In this document: in pieces, positions 1 to 6,965 of the stretch
How positions within the stretch are numbered: position 1 is the stretch's first letter
How the letters are laid out: each line of letters opens with the position of its first letter
Assembly (NCBI RefSeq): GCF_030518215.1
Contig: NZ_JAULRT010000062.1
Location: 372,001 to 436,000 of the forward strand
Origin: Gilvimarinus algae
Lineage (GTDB): Bacteria; Pseudomonadota; Gammaproteobacteria; Pseudomonadales; Cellvibrionaceae
Direction of reading: 5' to 3'
DNA length: 64,000 nt
Notes under the pieces: generated by a model
What the model saw: the letters and a program-made list of their open reading frames with translations, nothing else
Told to the model about the DNA's origin: nothing
Databases searched by the model: none
Position numbers and translations under genes: made by a program

Positions 1-59
1 GTCTAAGCTGCAGCCAACGACACAATCTTCAATTCCGGATGTAGCACCATGACAACGAA

Positions 60-131
60 ATATAACAATCGCAAGCACTCGGACCAATTTTCCGCTGCGC
101 TACAAATTGCCCGGTGTTGCGGGCGTTAGGC
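60..131 (+). other. Integron attC site (end of a preceding cassette)
   Basis: The left core ends in TATAAC (61-66) and the right core is GTTAGGC (125-131). Between them the arms CGCAAGCAC and GTGTTGCG pair with one extrahelical base, CGG pairs with CCG, and CAATTT pairs with AAATTG around a loop. This is the folded bottom-strand architecture known for integron recombination sites. It closes a cassette whose body lies left of the window. The integrase would be expected further left and is not visible. Confidence 0.75.
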
Positions 132-146
132 AAATAAGGATCGGGA

Positions 147-1067
147 ATGGTTTCAGATTCAGATAATGACAAGTGTGAAGTTTGCGCAGACCAGTTGGCC
201 CAAACCATTCCATCAGGTGGATTTGATGGGATCCATCAAAATTGTCCAAGATGCGGTGATTTCAAGATTTCTGGTACTGCATGCTCACTAATACGCCAAC
301 CTCATGGAAAAGAGCGCCGCGCTAAACTGTCGGGCTGGGTTAGAGCCCAGAACAGAAATGGAACAGTACCAATGATTACTTCTGACACTTTGCAAAGAAT
401 TGCGGACTCGCCTCTTCCGTCAGTTGTTGAAAGAGCCTACGGCATATTGCTTGAGGCAGAGTCGGGTATGAAAGGGCTTGGCGAAAGCTTTAATATTCAA
501 GAGCCGCGTTTCTTGGCTGCAACGTATTCGTCTGATAAGAATGACGTACACTTTCTGCTGAGTATGCTAAAAGATCAGCGGCTAGCTGAAGCCAAAACCT
601 TAGCAGGCGGTTGTGAGATTCTTCCAGGGGGCTACATGAGGCTTGAAGAGCTGAAGGGCAAGACGTCAAGCTCTATCAAGGGCTTTGTAGCTATGTCATT
701 TCAACCTGACCTGGACGAAATCTATTCAAATGGCTTTCAGCTTGCTCTTGTTAATTCTGGCTATGAGCCAACGAGAATGGACAAGATTGAACACATTAAC
801 CGGATCGACGATGAAATTATCAACCAAATAAATACTTCAAGATTTCTCGTAGCCGATTTTACGGGACATCGGGGCGGTGTTTATTTCGAGGCCGGTTACG
901 CGATGGGGATTGGTCTCCCAATATTCTGGACATGCAGGAAGGATGAGATGTCCGGTCTTCATTTTGATATCCGTCAGTTCAACTGTATTGACTGGGAGAC
1001 TGCAGAGGAATTAGCGCAAAGGCTTCAGTCTAGGGTTGAGTCCGTAATTGGCAAGGGGCCAAGATAA
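147..1067 (+). CDS. Cassette gene: zinc-ribbon plus nucleoside deoxyribosyltransferase/TIR-like protein
   Basis: The protein has 306 residues. An AAGGA sits six bases before the ATG. The N-terminus has two CxxC knuckles (CEVC near 10, CPRC near 34), typical of a small zinc ribbon. The middle is uncharacterised. The C-terminal part (about 180-300) begins FVAMSF and contains VADFTGHRGGVYFEAGYAMG, a pattern of nucleoside 2-deoxyribosyltransferase-like and TIR-like Rossmann domains that bind or cleave nucleotides. The glutamate in YFEAGYA is the expected catalytic-type residue. The gene lies between two attC sites, so it is a mobile integron cassette. An NAD- or nucleotide-degrading defence role is inference from fold and context; the actual substrate is unknown. 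Confidence 0.8.
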   Translation: MVSDSDNDKCEVCADQLAQTIPSGGFDGIHQNCPRCGDFKISGTACSLIRQPHGKERRAKLSGWVRAQNRNGTVPMITSDTLQRIADSPLPSVVERAYGILLEAESGMKGLGESFNIQEPRFLAATYSSDKNDVHFLLSMLKDQRLAEAKTLAGGCEILPGGYMRLEELKGKTSSSIKGFVAMSFQPDLDEIYSNGFQLALVNSGYEPTRMDKIEHINRIDDEIINQINTSRFLVADFTGHRGGVYFEAGYAMGIGLPIFWTCRKDEMSGLHFDIRQFNCIDWETAEELAQRLQSRVESVIGKGPR

Positions 1068-1073
1068 ACTTAT

Positions 1074-1174
1074 GCCTAACAAATTCTTGCAGTCGGACAA
1101 AAATGCATTGTCATGTACTTTTCTTGCGTAAAGCTGCGCCAGTGCATTTTTTTCGCAGAAGAAAAGCGTTATGT
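1074..1174 (+). other. Integron attC site
   Basis: The left core GCCTAAC (1074-1080) is the exact reverse complement of GTTAGGC at 125-131, the 5' boundary of the same cassette, as the cassette model requires. The right core is GTTATGT (1168-1174). Internal arms pair as CAAAAATGCA with TGCATTTTTT and TTCTTGC with GCAGAAGAA. At about 101 bp it is a long-form attC. It ends the zinc-ribbon/TIR-like cassette and opens the next one. Confidence 0.8.
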
Positions 1175-1199
1175 CTACAACCAGGAGTGAGTCAACCAG

Positions 1200-2141
1200 G
1201 TGGAAATCGGATCATTGATATATCAAATTGGTGACCTTGAGGCGGTGATTCGAGATCACATCAATACTCATCGTTATCAAGTCGATCTGCTCGAAGATTC
1301 GTCGAATTGGAATCAGATATGCAGCTCCCTTGATGTTATCGGTGACACGATATACGCAATAGGCTCGTATGGAGCTAGCGAATTCCCAGAGGACTCTGGG
1401 CTCCAATACATTTACACATACGGTTTGTTGCAGTCTCTTTTTTTGCAGCAAGACGCCCTGCGTCATTTGAGTGAGGCATTCAAAATTCGGCTAAACCCGT
1501 CGCCTACTCTGATGGAAATAAGAGGTATACGTAACGCGTCCATAGGGCACCCTACCAAGCAGAATCAGAAGGGCGAGCGTTACTACAACTATATATCCAG
1601 AATGTCGATGTCAAAACACGGCTTCGACCTACTGCGACATTCCGAACAAAGAAACTTCGATATGATCAATGTCAATATTCCAGTTATGGTGAAAAACCAA
1701 CTAGCTGAAGTGATCTCGGGTTACACGGTAATCGCAGATAAACTTGTAGAGGCCGATAGAATGCACAAGAAAACTTTTAAGGGGTCACTACTGCGAGATG
1801 TATTCCCGTCGGCGATGGGTTACTTCTTCGAAAAAATCGGCCAAGGCATTTGGGCCTATTCCCCCGGTGACCGGGAGTTTGGACGATCTAATCTTCGGAT
1901 GCTCAAAGAAACGTACGAAAAGTTCCAAGGCGCTCTGGAAGAAAGAAATGAGCTTAGCGAGTATACAAAATTCGATCTTGACCAATACCTACATGCAATC
2001 GAGCGACTAGAAGACTACTTTGCGGGAACCAGTGAATCAATGGGAGAGCCAGATGCTCGAATATACTGGTCATATCTTCGAAATGAGCACGCAGGCTTCG
2101 TGCAAATTGCTGAAGAAATTGACGAACAGTATCAACGATAG
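1200..2141 (+). CDS. Cassette gene: helical protein with HEPN-like R-x5-H motif
   Basis: The protein has 313 residues from a GTG start; AGGAG lies at 1183-1187, a little far upstream. It is predicted mostly helical with no membrane segment or signal peptide. The segment IRGIRNASIGHPTK places Arg111 and His117 five residues apart. R-x4-6-H within an RN..GHP context is the hallmark of HEPN-type ribonucleases and related toxins. I do not recognise a named family beyond that, and the HEPN assignment is inference from one motif. The gene occupies its own cassette between attC sites, so it is likely adaptive cargo such as a defence or toxin function. No separate antitoxin is visible in the cassette. 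Confidence 0.7.
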   Translation: MEIGSLIYQIGDLEAVIRDHINTHRYQVDLLEDSSNWNQICSSLDVIGDTIYAIGSYGASEFPEDSGLQYIYTYGLLQSLFLQQDALRHLSEAFKIRLNPSPTLMEIRGIRNASIGHPTKQNQKGERYYNYISRMSMSKHGFDLLRHSEQRNFDMINVNIPVMVKNQLAEVISGYTVIADKLVEADRMHKKTFKGSLLRDVFPSAMGYFFEKIGQGIWAYSPGDREFGRSNLRMLKETYEKFQGALEERNELSEYTKFDLDQYLHAIERLEDYFAGTSESMGEPDARIYWSYLRNEHAGFVQIAEEIDEQYQR

Positions 2142-2189
2142 ACATAACCAAGCGTTGCACCGGACAATCCGGTGAACGCGGCGCTAATA
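2142..2189 (+). other. Short integron attC site with degenerate right core
   Basis: The left core ACATAAC (2142-2148) is the exact reverse complement of GTTATGT at 1168-1174, so it closes the 1200-2141 cassette. The stem pairs GCGTT-(G)-CACCGGA (2152-2164) with TCCGGTGAACGC (2168-2179), perfect apart from one extrahelical G, with a three-base loop. The right core should read GTTRRRY but appears as GCTAATA, so recombination at this site may be impaired. Confidence 0.75.
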
Positions 2190-2199
2190 GGCATTCTCG

Positions 2200-2481
2200 A
2201 TGGGCTTTATAGTCACAATATTAGGAGCAATGATAGTCGCCGCGTCTACCTGGCCACTTTCTCGTGTCTGGGTAAGGTTGCTTGTAACGGTGGCATCCGC
2301 CTATGGCATCGCTTGTCTAGCATATTGGCTACTATTCCTATTTGGTCCCAACGATCAGGCATCCAGCTGGCAGTGGCTCCTGATAAACACCTATTTCAAA
2401 GTTGGGGTCATTTTTGGCCTATTCGTTTTGGGAGTAATGCAAGTTATTAAAAGGCTAGGTGACAAGAATTATGCCCATTAA
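2200..2481 (+). CDS. Small hypothetical membrane protein (probable cassette gene)
   Basis: The protein has 93 residues with three hydrophobic stretches (about 2-20, 25-45 and 62-82) and a short polar tail. Small integral membrane proteins of unknown function are common integron cargo. No clear ribosome binding site precedes the ATG, as expected when the start lies only a few bases from the recombination site. An overlapping frame at 2172-2450 is of similar length but lacks this hydrophobic pattern. Just downstream, GGCGC-TTC-GCGCC (about 2491-2503) can form a hairpin. No function can be assigned. Confidence 0.45.
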   Translation: MGFIVTILGAMIVAASTWPLSRVWVRLLVTVASAYGIACLAYWLLFLFGPNDQASSWQWLLINTYFKVGVIFGLFVLGVMQVIKRLGDKNYAH

Positions 2482-2550
2482 AAAGTCAAGGAAGAAATGG
2501 CGCTTCGCGCCGAGACTCGCTAACGCGGGCCCTGCTTGAGGCATTAATCC

Positions 2551-2943
2551 ATGAAGATAGAAACCGTTGCCGACATCAAAAAACTGCCATCGGTTCTTGA
2601 GGTCGCTGAGGTTAGTGCGCGACTCATTGAGCTGGTTGACGCAATCCGCAAGACCGGGGTTCCTCCAATTGAAGGGGCTCAAGCAATAAACGATCTAATC
2701 TCCTACCAAGGCTATAGCGAAGAAGTAATAAGTCTCACAGCTTCAAAATTAGTCATCGAATGGACGAAGGAGACTTACGATAGCGAAGACAATGAACTTA
2801 TCGAGTGGCATACAGCAAACGTTGTAAATATGACTCGGAGCGAGGCGGTCGAATTTTTTCGAAGACGAATGGAAGCAGACATAACGCATTTCGAGAGAAA
2901 TGAAATAGAAGGGTGTCTAGCGGATATTGGCATTGAAACATAA
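2551..2943 (+). CDS. Hypothetical soluble protein, 130 aa (probable cassette gene)
   Basis: GAGG at 2538-2541 sits nine bases before the ATG. The protein is acidic, rich in helices, and has no signal peptide or membrane segment. I do not recognise the family. Its stop codon overlaps an ACATAAC core (2938-2944), suggesting it was carried as an integron cassette whose recombination site has since decayed. The small size and acidity would also fit an immunity or antitoxin-like protein, but nothing in the sequence proves this. Confidence 0.6.
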   Translation: MKIETVADIKKLPSVLEVAEVSARLIELVDAIRKTGVPPIEGAQAINDLISYQGYSEEVISLTASKLVIEWTKETYDSEDNELIEWHTANVVNMTRSEAVEFFRRRMEADITHFERNEIEGCLADIGIET

Positions 2944-2961
2944 CCAAGCGCTGTTGTCGCC
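2938..2961 (+). other. Remnant left half of an attC site
   Basis: ACATAACCAAGCG here is identical to the first 13 bases of the attC at 2142, but the pairing right arm and GTTRRRY core do not follow. The cassette array appears to end or to have been truncated at this point. The 200 bases up to 3156 hold no other feature I can recognise. Confidence 0.45.
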
Positions 2962-3156
2962 GCTCAAAAGATTTTCCATTACCTTAGAAACTGATTATTC
3001 TTGGGCGAATCCAATGCTGGTTGTTAATCACCCCGTAGACTATCACTGGAATAATTGAACCTCGATGACTTATCAGGGGAAGAGCTTCAATAGTAGTATT
3101 TTCAGGGGACTTCGATTCGTTAACTTACAGTTTATGAGCCAATCTGGGCGCAGTGT

Positions 3157-3609
3157 ATGAACAAGGAGCTACCTGAACAACCACTTACCGAAGAAGAAAG
3201 TGACAATCTTATGTCTCTAATCTTGGAAATGGTTAACCATGAAGAGTATAAAGCCGCTCAGGTGGAGTTTCATCGCACGATTACCAAGATGCAAATGAAG
3301 CATGGGGAGCTTGCACAGCTAACAGCGATGAAAGCTGATTTTCTCGATACAGAAGATCCTATAGATCGAGTGAGGCTTTATCAGCGTTCTATAGAGCTTG
3401 CTCAGAGCCCTTTAGATATTTCAGTGCTTGTCCAGTCATCGGGTAGTATTGCAGAGATATACATAGAGGACCTGGCGGATCACCCTCAAGGCCTGAAGTG
3501 GTTAGGTATATATAAAGACTATATAAACCAATATGGTAATAAATACGCGATCGATGATCCGTCCGATTTAGAGGCGAATTTGAGACGGTTGAAGTTTTAT
3601 GTGGTGTAA
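3157..3609 (+). CDS. Hypothetical helical protein, 150 aa
   Basis: The protein is acidic at its N-terminus and looks all-helical, with paired helices around 25-110 (YKAAQVEFHRTITKMQ, then DPIDRVRLYQRSIELAQ) reminiscent of TPR-like repeats. There is no signal peptide or transmembrane segment. The family is not recognised. No strong ribosome binding site is visible before the ATG. It stands alone, with 213 bases without a gene upstream and 136 downstream, in the AT-rich accessory stretch, and was probably acquired horizontally. Confidence 0.55.
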   Translation: MNKELPEQPLTEEESDNLMSLILEMVNHEEYKAAQVEFHRTITKMQMKHGELAQLTAMKADFLDTEDPIDRVRLYQRSIELAQSPLDISVLVQSSGSIAEIYIEDLADHPQGLKWLGIYKDYINQYGNKYAIDDPSDLEANLRRLKFYVV

Positions 3610-3745
3610 GTCTGATTTCGCTTCTCTCTGGGCGGTAAAGTGCCGAATGTGACGGAAGTTAATAGAAATTTCAAGTGCGAAGTGACAGGGACAGCTTACT
3701 TGTCCAATTTTTAGAGTTATTGAATTGAGTAAACTTTTTCATTAA

Positions 3746-4591
3746 ATGTATTGTATGAATAAAAAAGAAAAGTTTCCTGCAAGGTTGCACGTCTTGATTT
3801 CGCGCGATAGCGAGCAGGCCATTATTATAAGAAGGGGGCCTTCTAAGGCAACTTGTATTCTATTGTGGAATAGGAAGAGGAACACATTTAAGGTATCCCA
3901 ATGGCTGAAAGGTCGGATTTACGAAAGAAGGTCTGATATATCTCCATCGGGAGATCATTGGATTTATTTTGCGATGAACGGTAAGTGGGGTTCTGAGGCT
4001 AAGGGAGCCTGGACCGCTGTTGCTCGAACTCCTTGGCTTAAAGCGATATCGCTTTATGCAAAAGGAGACTGTTGGAATGGCGGTGGGCTTTTTTTGAACG
4101 ATGGCTCTTTTTGGCTGAATGGCGACTGTTTCCATGAGGTACTTTTCACCTCAAATGAAGTCACGAAGGTAGACCAACATAGTCCTAAAGGACGTTATGG
4201 TGGGGAGTGCCCATCAGTGTATTACAACCGACTTCAAAGGGATGGGTGGACGCTAACAGATTTAGGTCAGAAAGCAAGTTTGGACTCCGAAACTATTTTT
4301 GAGAAATCGCTAGATCAACACTGGGTTCTACGTAAAATCTGTCATGAGCAGGTGGGCTCTGCCAAGGGTAAAGGTTGCTATTGGGACGAGCATGTACTCA
4401 ATAGCGGAAATGGTGGGATGTTCTCAAAGCCAAATTGGGAGTGGGCAGAGTGGGTGGATGGATCAATTGTATATGCAGAAAGCGGTTGTCTTTACAGAGT
4501 GGTTATAATAGATCCTAACCAGTTCGGTGAACCAAAGCTACTGCATGATTTCAATGAGTATGAATTCGAAGATGTGGAAGCACCGTACTGA
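3746..4591 (+). CDS. Conserved hypothetical protein, 281 aa
   Basis: The N-terminal region reads ARLHVLISRDSEQAIIIRRG, then WLKGRIYERRSD and FAMNGKW. I associate this pattern with a family of unknown function scattered across proteobacterial accessory DNA. The protein is rich in Trp, Gly and aromatic residues with alternating strand-like segments, consistent with a beta-propeller or all-beta fold. It has no signal peptide. A second ATG nine bases downstream (3755) is an alternative start; neither has a good Shine-Dalgarno. No operon partner is evident. Confidence 0.65.
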   Translation: MYCMNKKEKFPARLHVLISRDSEQAIIIRRGPSKATCILLWNRKRNTFKVSQWLKGRIYERRSDISPSGDHWIYFAMNGKWGSEAKGAWTAVARTPWLKAISLYAKGDCWNGGGLFLNDGSFWLNGDCFHEVLFTSNEVTKVDQHSPKGRYGGECPSVYYNRLQRDGWTLTDLGQKASLDSETIFEKSLDQHWVLRKICHEQVGSAKGKGCYWDEHVLNSGNGGMFSKPNWEWAEWVDGSIVYAESGCLYRVVIIDPNQFGEPKLLHDFNEYEFEDVEAPY

Positions 4592-4693
4592 GAACAGCGC
4601 TGGCCTGATGCTAGATGTCTGGGCTCGGTTTTTTCTAATGAATCTTTCCGTCGTTCGAGGTAAATAAGCTGTTATTCTAGATTGAGATTCTGT

Positions 4694-5203
4694 ATGACAC
4701 TAGAAAGAAAGGTAGCAAAACTCTTTCGTTTAACGGATGAAACCTGGATGAAACACGCCAACCCCTGGAGCGTGTATACCCGCTATTCCGTTCTGCCCTT
4801 TATTGTTCTCGCCTTTTGGAGCCGGGTCTGGATCGGGTGGTGGTGTTTGGTTCCGGGTTTGGTCGCTATTCTGTGGATGTTCTTTAATCCGGTTTTGTTT
4901 AGTAAGCCTAAATCCACAAAGAACTGGGCTTCTAAATCCGTGCTGGGGGAGAGGGTGTATCTTAATCGGGACAACGTCAGAATTCCGGATATTCACATAA
5001 CCCCGCTGTACACCATTCTCAACATTATTTCCTCCGTTGGGATGCTCTTATCCATTTGGGCGATTGTCTACTATTCAATCTGGGGTGCGATACTGGGAGT
5101 CGCTCTGGCCTATCTGGGCAAAAGCTGGTATCTGGATCGTATGGTGTGGCTGTACGAGTCAATGAAGTCGGAGAATGAAGACTACAAAAAATGGGAGTAC
5201 TAA
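4694..5203 (+). CDS. DUF6653-like small membrane protein
   Basis: The protein has about 169 residues from the ATG at 4694, which I prefer to an in-frame ATG four codons earlier because the reading MTLERKV starts the conserved part. The region MKHANPWSVYTRYS, the tryptophan-rich first hydrophobic pair (about 30-65) and the following WASKSVLGER fit the DUF6653 family as I recall it. A second hydrophobic pair lies near 105-140. The function is unknown. It sits in the accessory block with no operon partner except possibly the short remnant frame that follows. Confidence 0.6.
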   Translation: MTLERKVAKLFRLTDETWMKHANPWSVYTRYSVLPFIVLAFWSRVWIGWWCLVPGLVAILWMFFNPVLFSKPKSTKNWASKSVLGERVYLNRDNVRIPDIHITPLYTILNIISSVGMLLSIWAIVYYSIWGAILGVALAYLGKSWYLDRMVWLYESMKSENEDYKKWEY

Positions 5204-5206
5204 AGC

Positions 5207-5254
5207 ATGGGTGTTAAACCACTCGACGAAAGACAATTTGAGCTTGGGTTTTAG
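5207..5254 (+). pseudogene. 15-codon open frame, possible gene remnant
   Basis: ATG at 5207 opens a 15-residue frame (MGVKPLDERQFELGF) that stops at 5254, immediately before the GTG of the nuclease-like gene. It may be a leader peptide or the start of a truncated gene. It is too short to judge from one sequence. Confidence 0.2.
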
Positions 5255-5743
5255 GTGTTACCACATATGATCAACCACACCAAATTCCGCGCCCTGGTCA
5301 AACAGCTTTACGCCACAGTCAATGAGCTGGAGGCCATGTTCCCCGGGAGACACTTTACCCCGGATGGGCATATGGTCGGTAGCCTTGGGGAGTGTCTGGT
5401 GGCCGATGCTTACAACTTAGAGCTTAAAGCAGCCTCCAATAAAGGCTATGACGCTATCAGCGACAGCGGGGTGGAAGTCGAAATCAAAGCCACACAAGCC
5501 AACACCGTCGGCTTCAGAAGCCAACCCCAGCATACCATTGTGATTAAGATAGCGACCGATGGCACCTTCGAGGAAATCTACAACGGCCCCGGCGCCCTCA
5601 TCTGGGAGCAATTTAACGGCAAGCGACTACCAAGCAATGGCCAGTTTCAAATTTCATTGAATAAGCTGCGTAAGCTGAATATGGCTGCGGATCCTTCAGA
5701 CCGCGTGCCAAGAATCTCTCAGCAGGCAGAGTATATTGGCTGA
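5255..5743 (+). CDS. PD-(D/E)XK-like protein (DUF6998-like)
   Basis: The protein has 162 residues from GTG 5255, or 158 from ATG 5267; the choice is uncertain. The central part contains GSLGE, then GYDAIS, then EVEIKAT, spaced like the E...D...ExK active site of PD-(D/E)XK nucleases. This arrangement is seen in the DUF6998 family and related restriction-like proteins. It is small and has no DNA-recognition domain, so it may be a nuclease subunit or a nucleic-acid-binding relative rather than a stand-alone restriction enzyme. It precedes a membrane protein gene by 41 bases. Nuclease activity is inference from the motif only. Confidence 0.6.
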   Translation: MLPHMINHTKFRALVKQLYATVNELEAMFPGRHFTPDGHMVGSLGECLVADAYNLELKAASNKGYDAISDSGVEVEIKATQANTVGFRSQPQHTIVIKIATDGTFEEIYNGPGALIWEQFNGKRLPSNGQFQISLNKLRKLNMAADPSDRVPRISQQAEYIG

Positions 5744-5784
5744 TATGGCAATAACAGAAAACTTGAATTTATCAAGGATGAAAA

Positions 5785-6666
5785 GTGAGCGACATAACTA
5801 TCGACAATACCTTGCAGAAAGTTCTGAAGAAAATACTACTTATCATTATCGGGTCTGGTCTGGTAACCAATGCACTGTATTTATACGGCAAGGCTTATTA
5901 TGAGGGTTATATCGGAAGTCTTGGATTTGAATACATACTTTTTCCCGTTAAGTGGGAAGAAACTCTACTTTGGGCGTACTTTGCAAGTATAGATATCGGT
6001 GTAAGCACAGTAGGTTTCTGGTCGAAGTTAACGGTTCCTATTTTATGCTTGGCTCTTATTATTTTCTATCTAGTAGCTCTGGCTTTAGTGAGTATTGGGT
6101 CTCAACGCTCAAAAAAAGTAAGGCCGTATAAGAAATATACTGGTTTTTCCCGATTTCTTGTTCGCTGCAGAAGAGCGAATCCTATAATTTTTAATACTAT
6201 TTATTGGCCATTAAGCTGGCTGTTCATGAAACGTCAGTCCTTATGGGCTTTTATTTCCTCCTATGCTGTTTTAACATTCGTATCCGTTGTCGTAATGTTA
6301 ATTTTTGTTTGGATATATTTCCCAGTCGCGGGAGTGAATCACGGTAAGAGTGTTGGCGAGAAACGACTTGCGCAATATGAGACAAATCTGTGCGCAGAAC
6401 AAAATAGCTATTGGGAGAGATGTATTAGGTTAACTACGGACCATTTAGATGGTCACGATTTCCCCAAAAATATCTATGGCCGCATAGTTGCCAAAAATGA
6501 AAGCTTGGTTGGCGTAATCACTAGCGAAGGCCCCGTTACAATGACAATGCCATCATTGGTGTTCCATAGGGCTATTAAGAACGGCTGCTACAAGCGAGAT
6601 TGCAACGGCGAAACTAGCGGGAAAAGGGAAGCGGCTCTACCACGTGGTATGATGACGTCAGATTGA
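5785..6666 (+). CDS. Hypothetical membrane protein, 293 aa
   Basis: It starts at GTG 5785 with AAGGATG just upstream. Hydrophobic segments near 15-33, 75-105 and 155-182 predict about three to four membrane passes. The C-terminal about 110 residues form a soluble domain with four cysteines (LCAEQ, ERCIRL, NGCYKRDC) that would suit disulphides outside the membrane. The gene is clearly AT-richer than the core genes, which supports horizontal origin. I do not recognise the family. It closely follows the PD-(D/E)XK-like gene and could be its membrane partner, but this is only positional inference. Confidence 0.6.
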   Translation: MSDITIDNTLQKVLKKILLIIIGSGLVTNALYLYGKAYYEGYIGSLGFEYILFPVKWEETLLWAYFASIDIGVSTVGFWSKLTVPILCLALIIFYLVALALVSIGSQRSKKVRPYKKYTGFSRFLVRCRRANPIIFNTIYWPLSWLFMKRQSLWAFISSYAVLTFVSVVVMLIFVWIYFPVAGVNHGKSVGEKRLAQYETNLCAEQNSYWERCIRLTTDHLDGHDFPKNIYGRIVAKNESLVGVITSEGPVTMTMPSLVFHRAIKNGCYKRDCNGETSGKREAALPRGMMTSD

Positions 6667-6740
6667 ACTCTGTCGGCACCTTAAAGAATAGTTCTACTAA
6701 GAAGTCGCGCCCTTTTCCCCATAGATCCAGCCGAGCGGAA

Positions 6741-6829
6741 GCCTGCTTTTTGAGGGTGCGCGCACAGGAAGTGCGCACAAGCATCGTCAGGCCATGGAAG
6801 GCCTGTCGATGCGGCCCTCAAAAACAGGC
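6741..6829. repeat. Long nested palindromic intergenic element
   Basis: Outer arms GCCTGCTTTTTGAGGG (6741-6756) and CCCTCAAAAACAGGC (6815-6829) pair with a single bulge. Nested inside are GTGCGCGCAC/GTGCGCAC, GCATCG/CGATGC and CAGGCC/GGCCTG. The 300-bp gene-free gap it occupies separates the accessory block from the urt operon. The structure is typical of dispersed REP/MITE-like elements and would fold strongly in RNA. There is no coding potential. Confidence 0.6.
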
Positions 6830-6877
6830 TGGAGAGAGGGAACCCCGCAGGGGCAGGGTCTCTGGGGCGCTCTCTTG

Positions 6878-6905
6878 GTAACTTCTGTAGCGTGACAGAA
6901 GTTAC
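6878..6905. repeat. Perfect 11-bp inverted repeat
   Basis: GTAACTTCTGT (6878-6888) and ACAGAAGTTAC (6895-6905) form a perfect stem around a six-base loop. It lies 50 bases past the nested palindrome, separated by GC-rich sequence, and may be part of the same repeat element. Confidence 0.55.
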
Positions 6906-6948
6906 TCGCCCGCCCGGCGACAGAGGGCAACCAGCTAAGAAAATGGTT

Positions 6949-6965
6949 TTGCATCTCTGATGCAA
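6949..6965 (-). terminator. Stem-loop after urtE
   Basis: On the minus strand TTGCATC-AGA-GATGCAA directly follows the urtE stop codon. The stem is 7 bp with a 3-base loop. The following sequence is only weakly T-rich, so this is a possible rather than clear intrinsic terminator. Confidence 0.35.

Noticed and set aside
2172-2450. 92-codon frame overlapping the small membrane protein gene
   Set aside because: Its start lies inside the attC stem and its translation lacks the hydrophobic pattern of the alternative frame; kept only as a competing reading.
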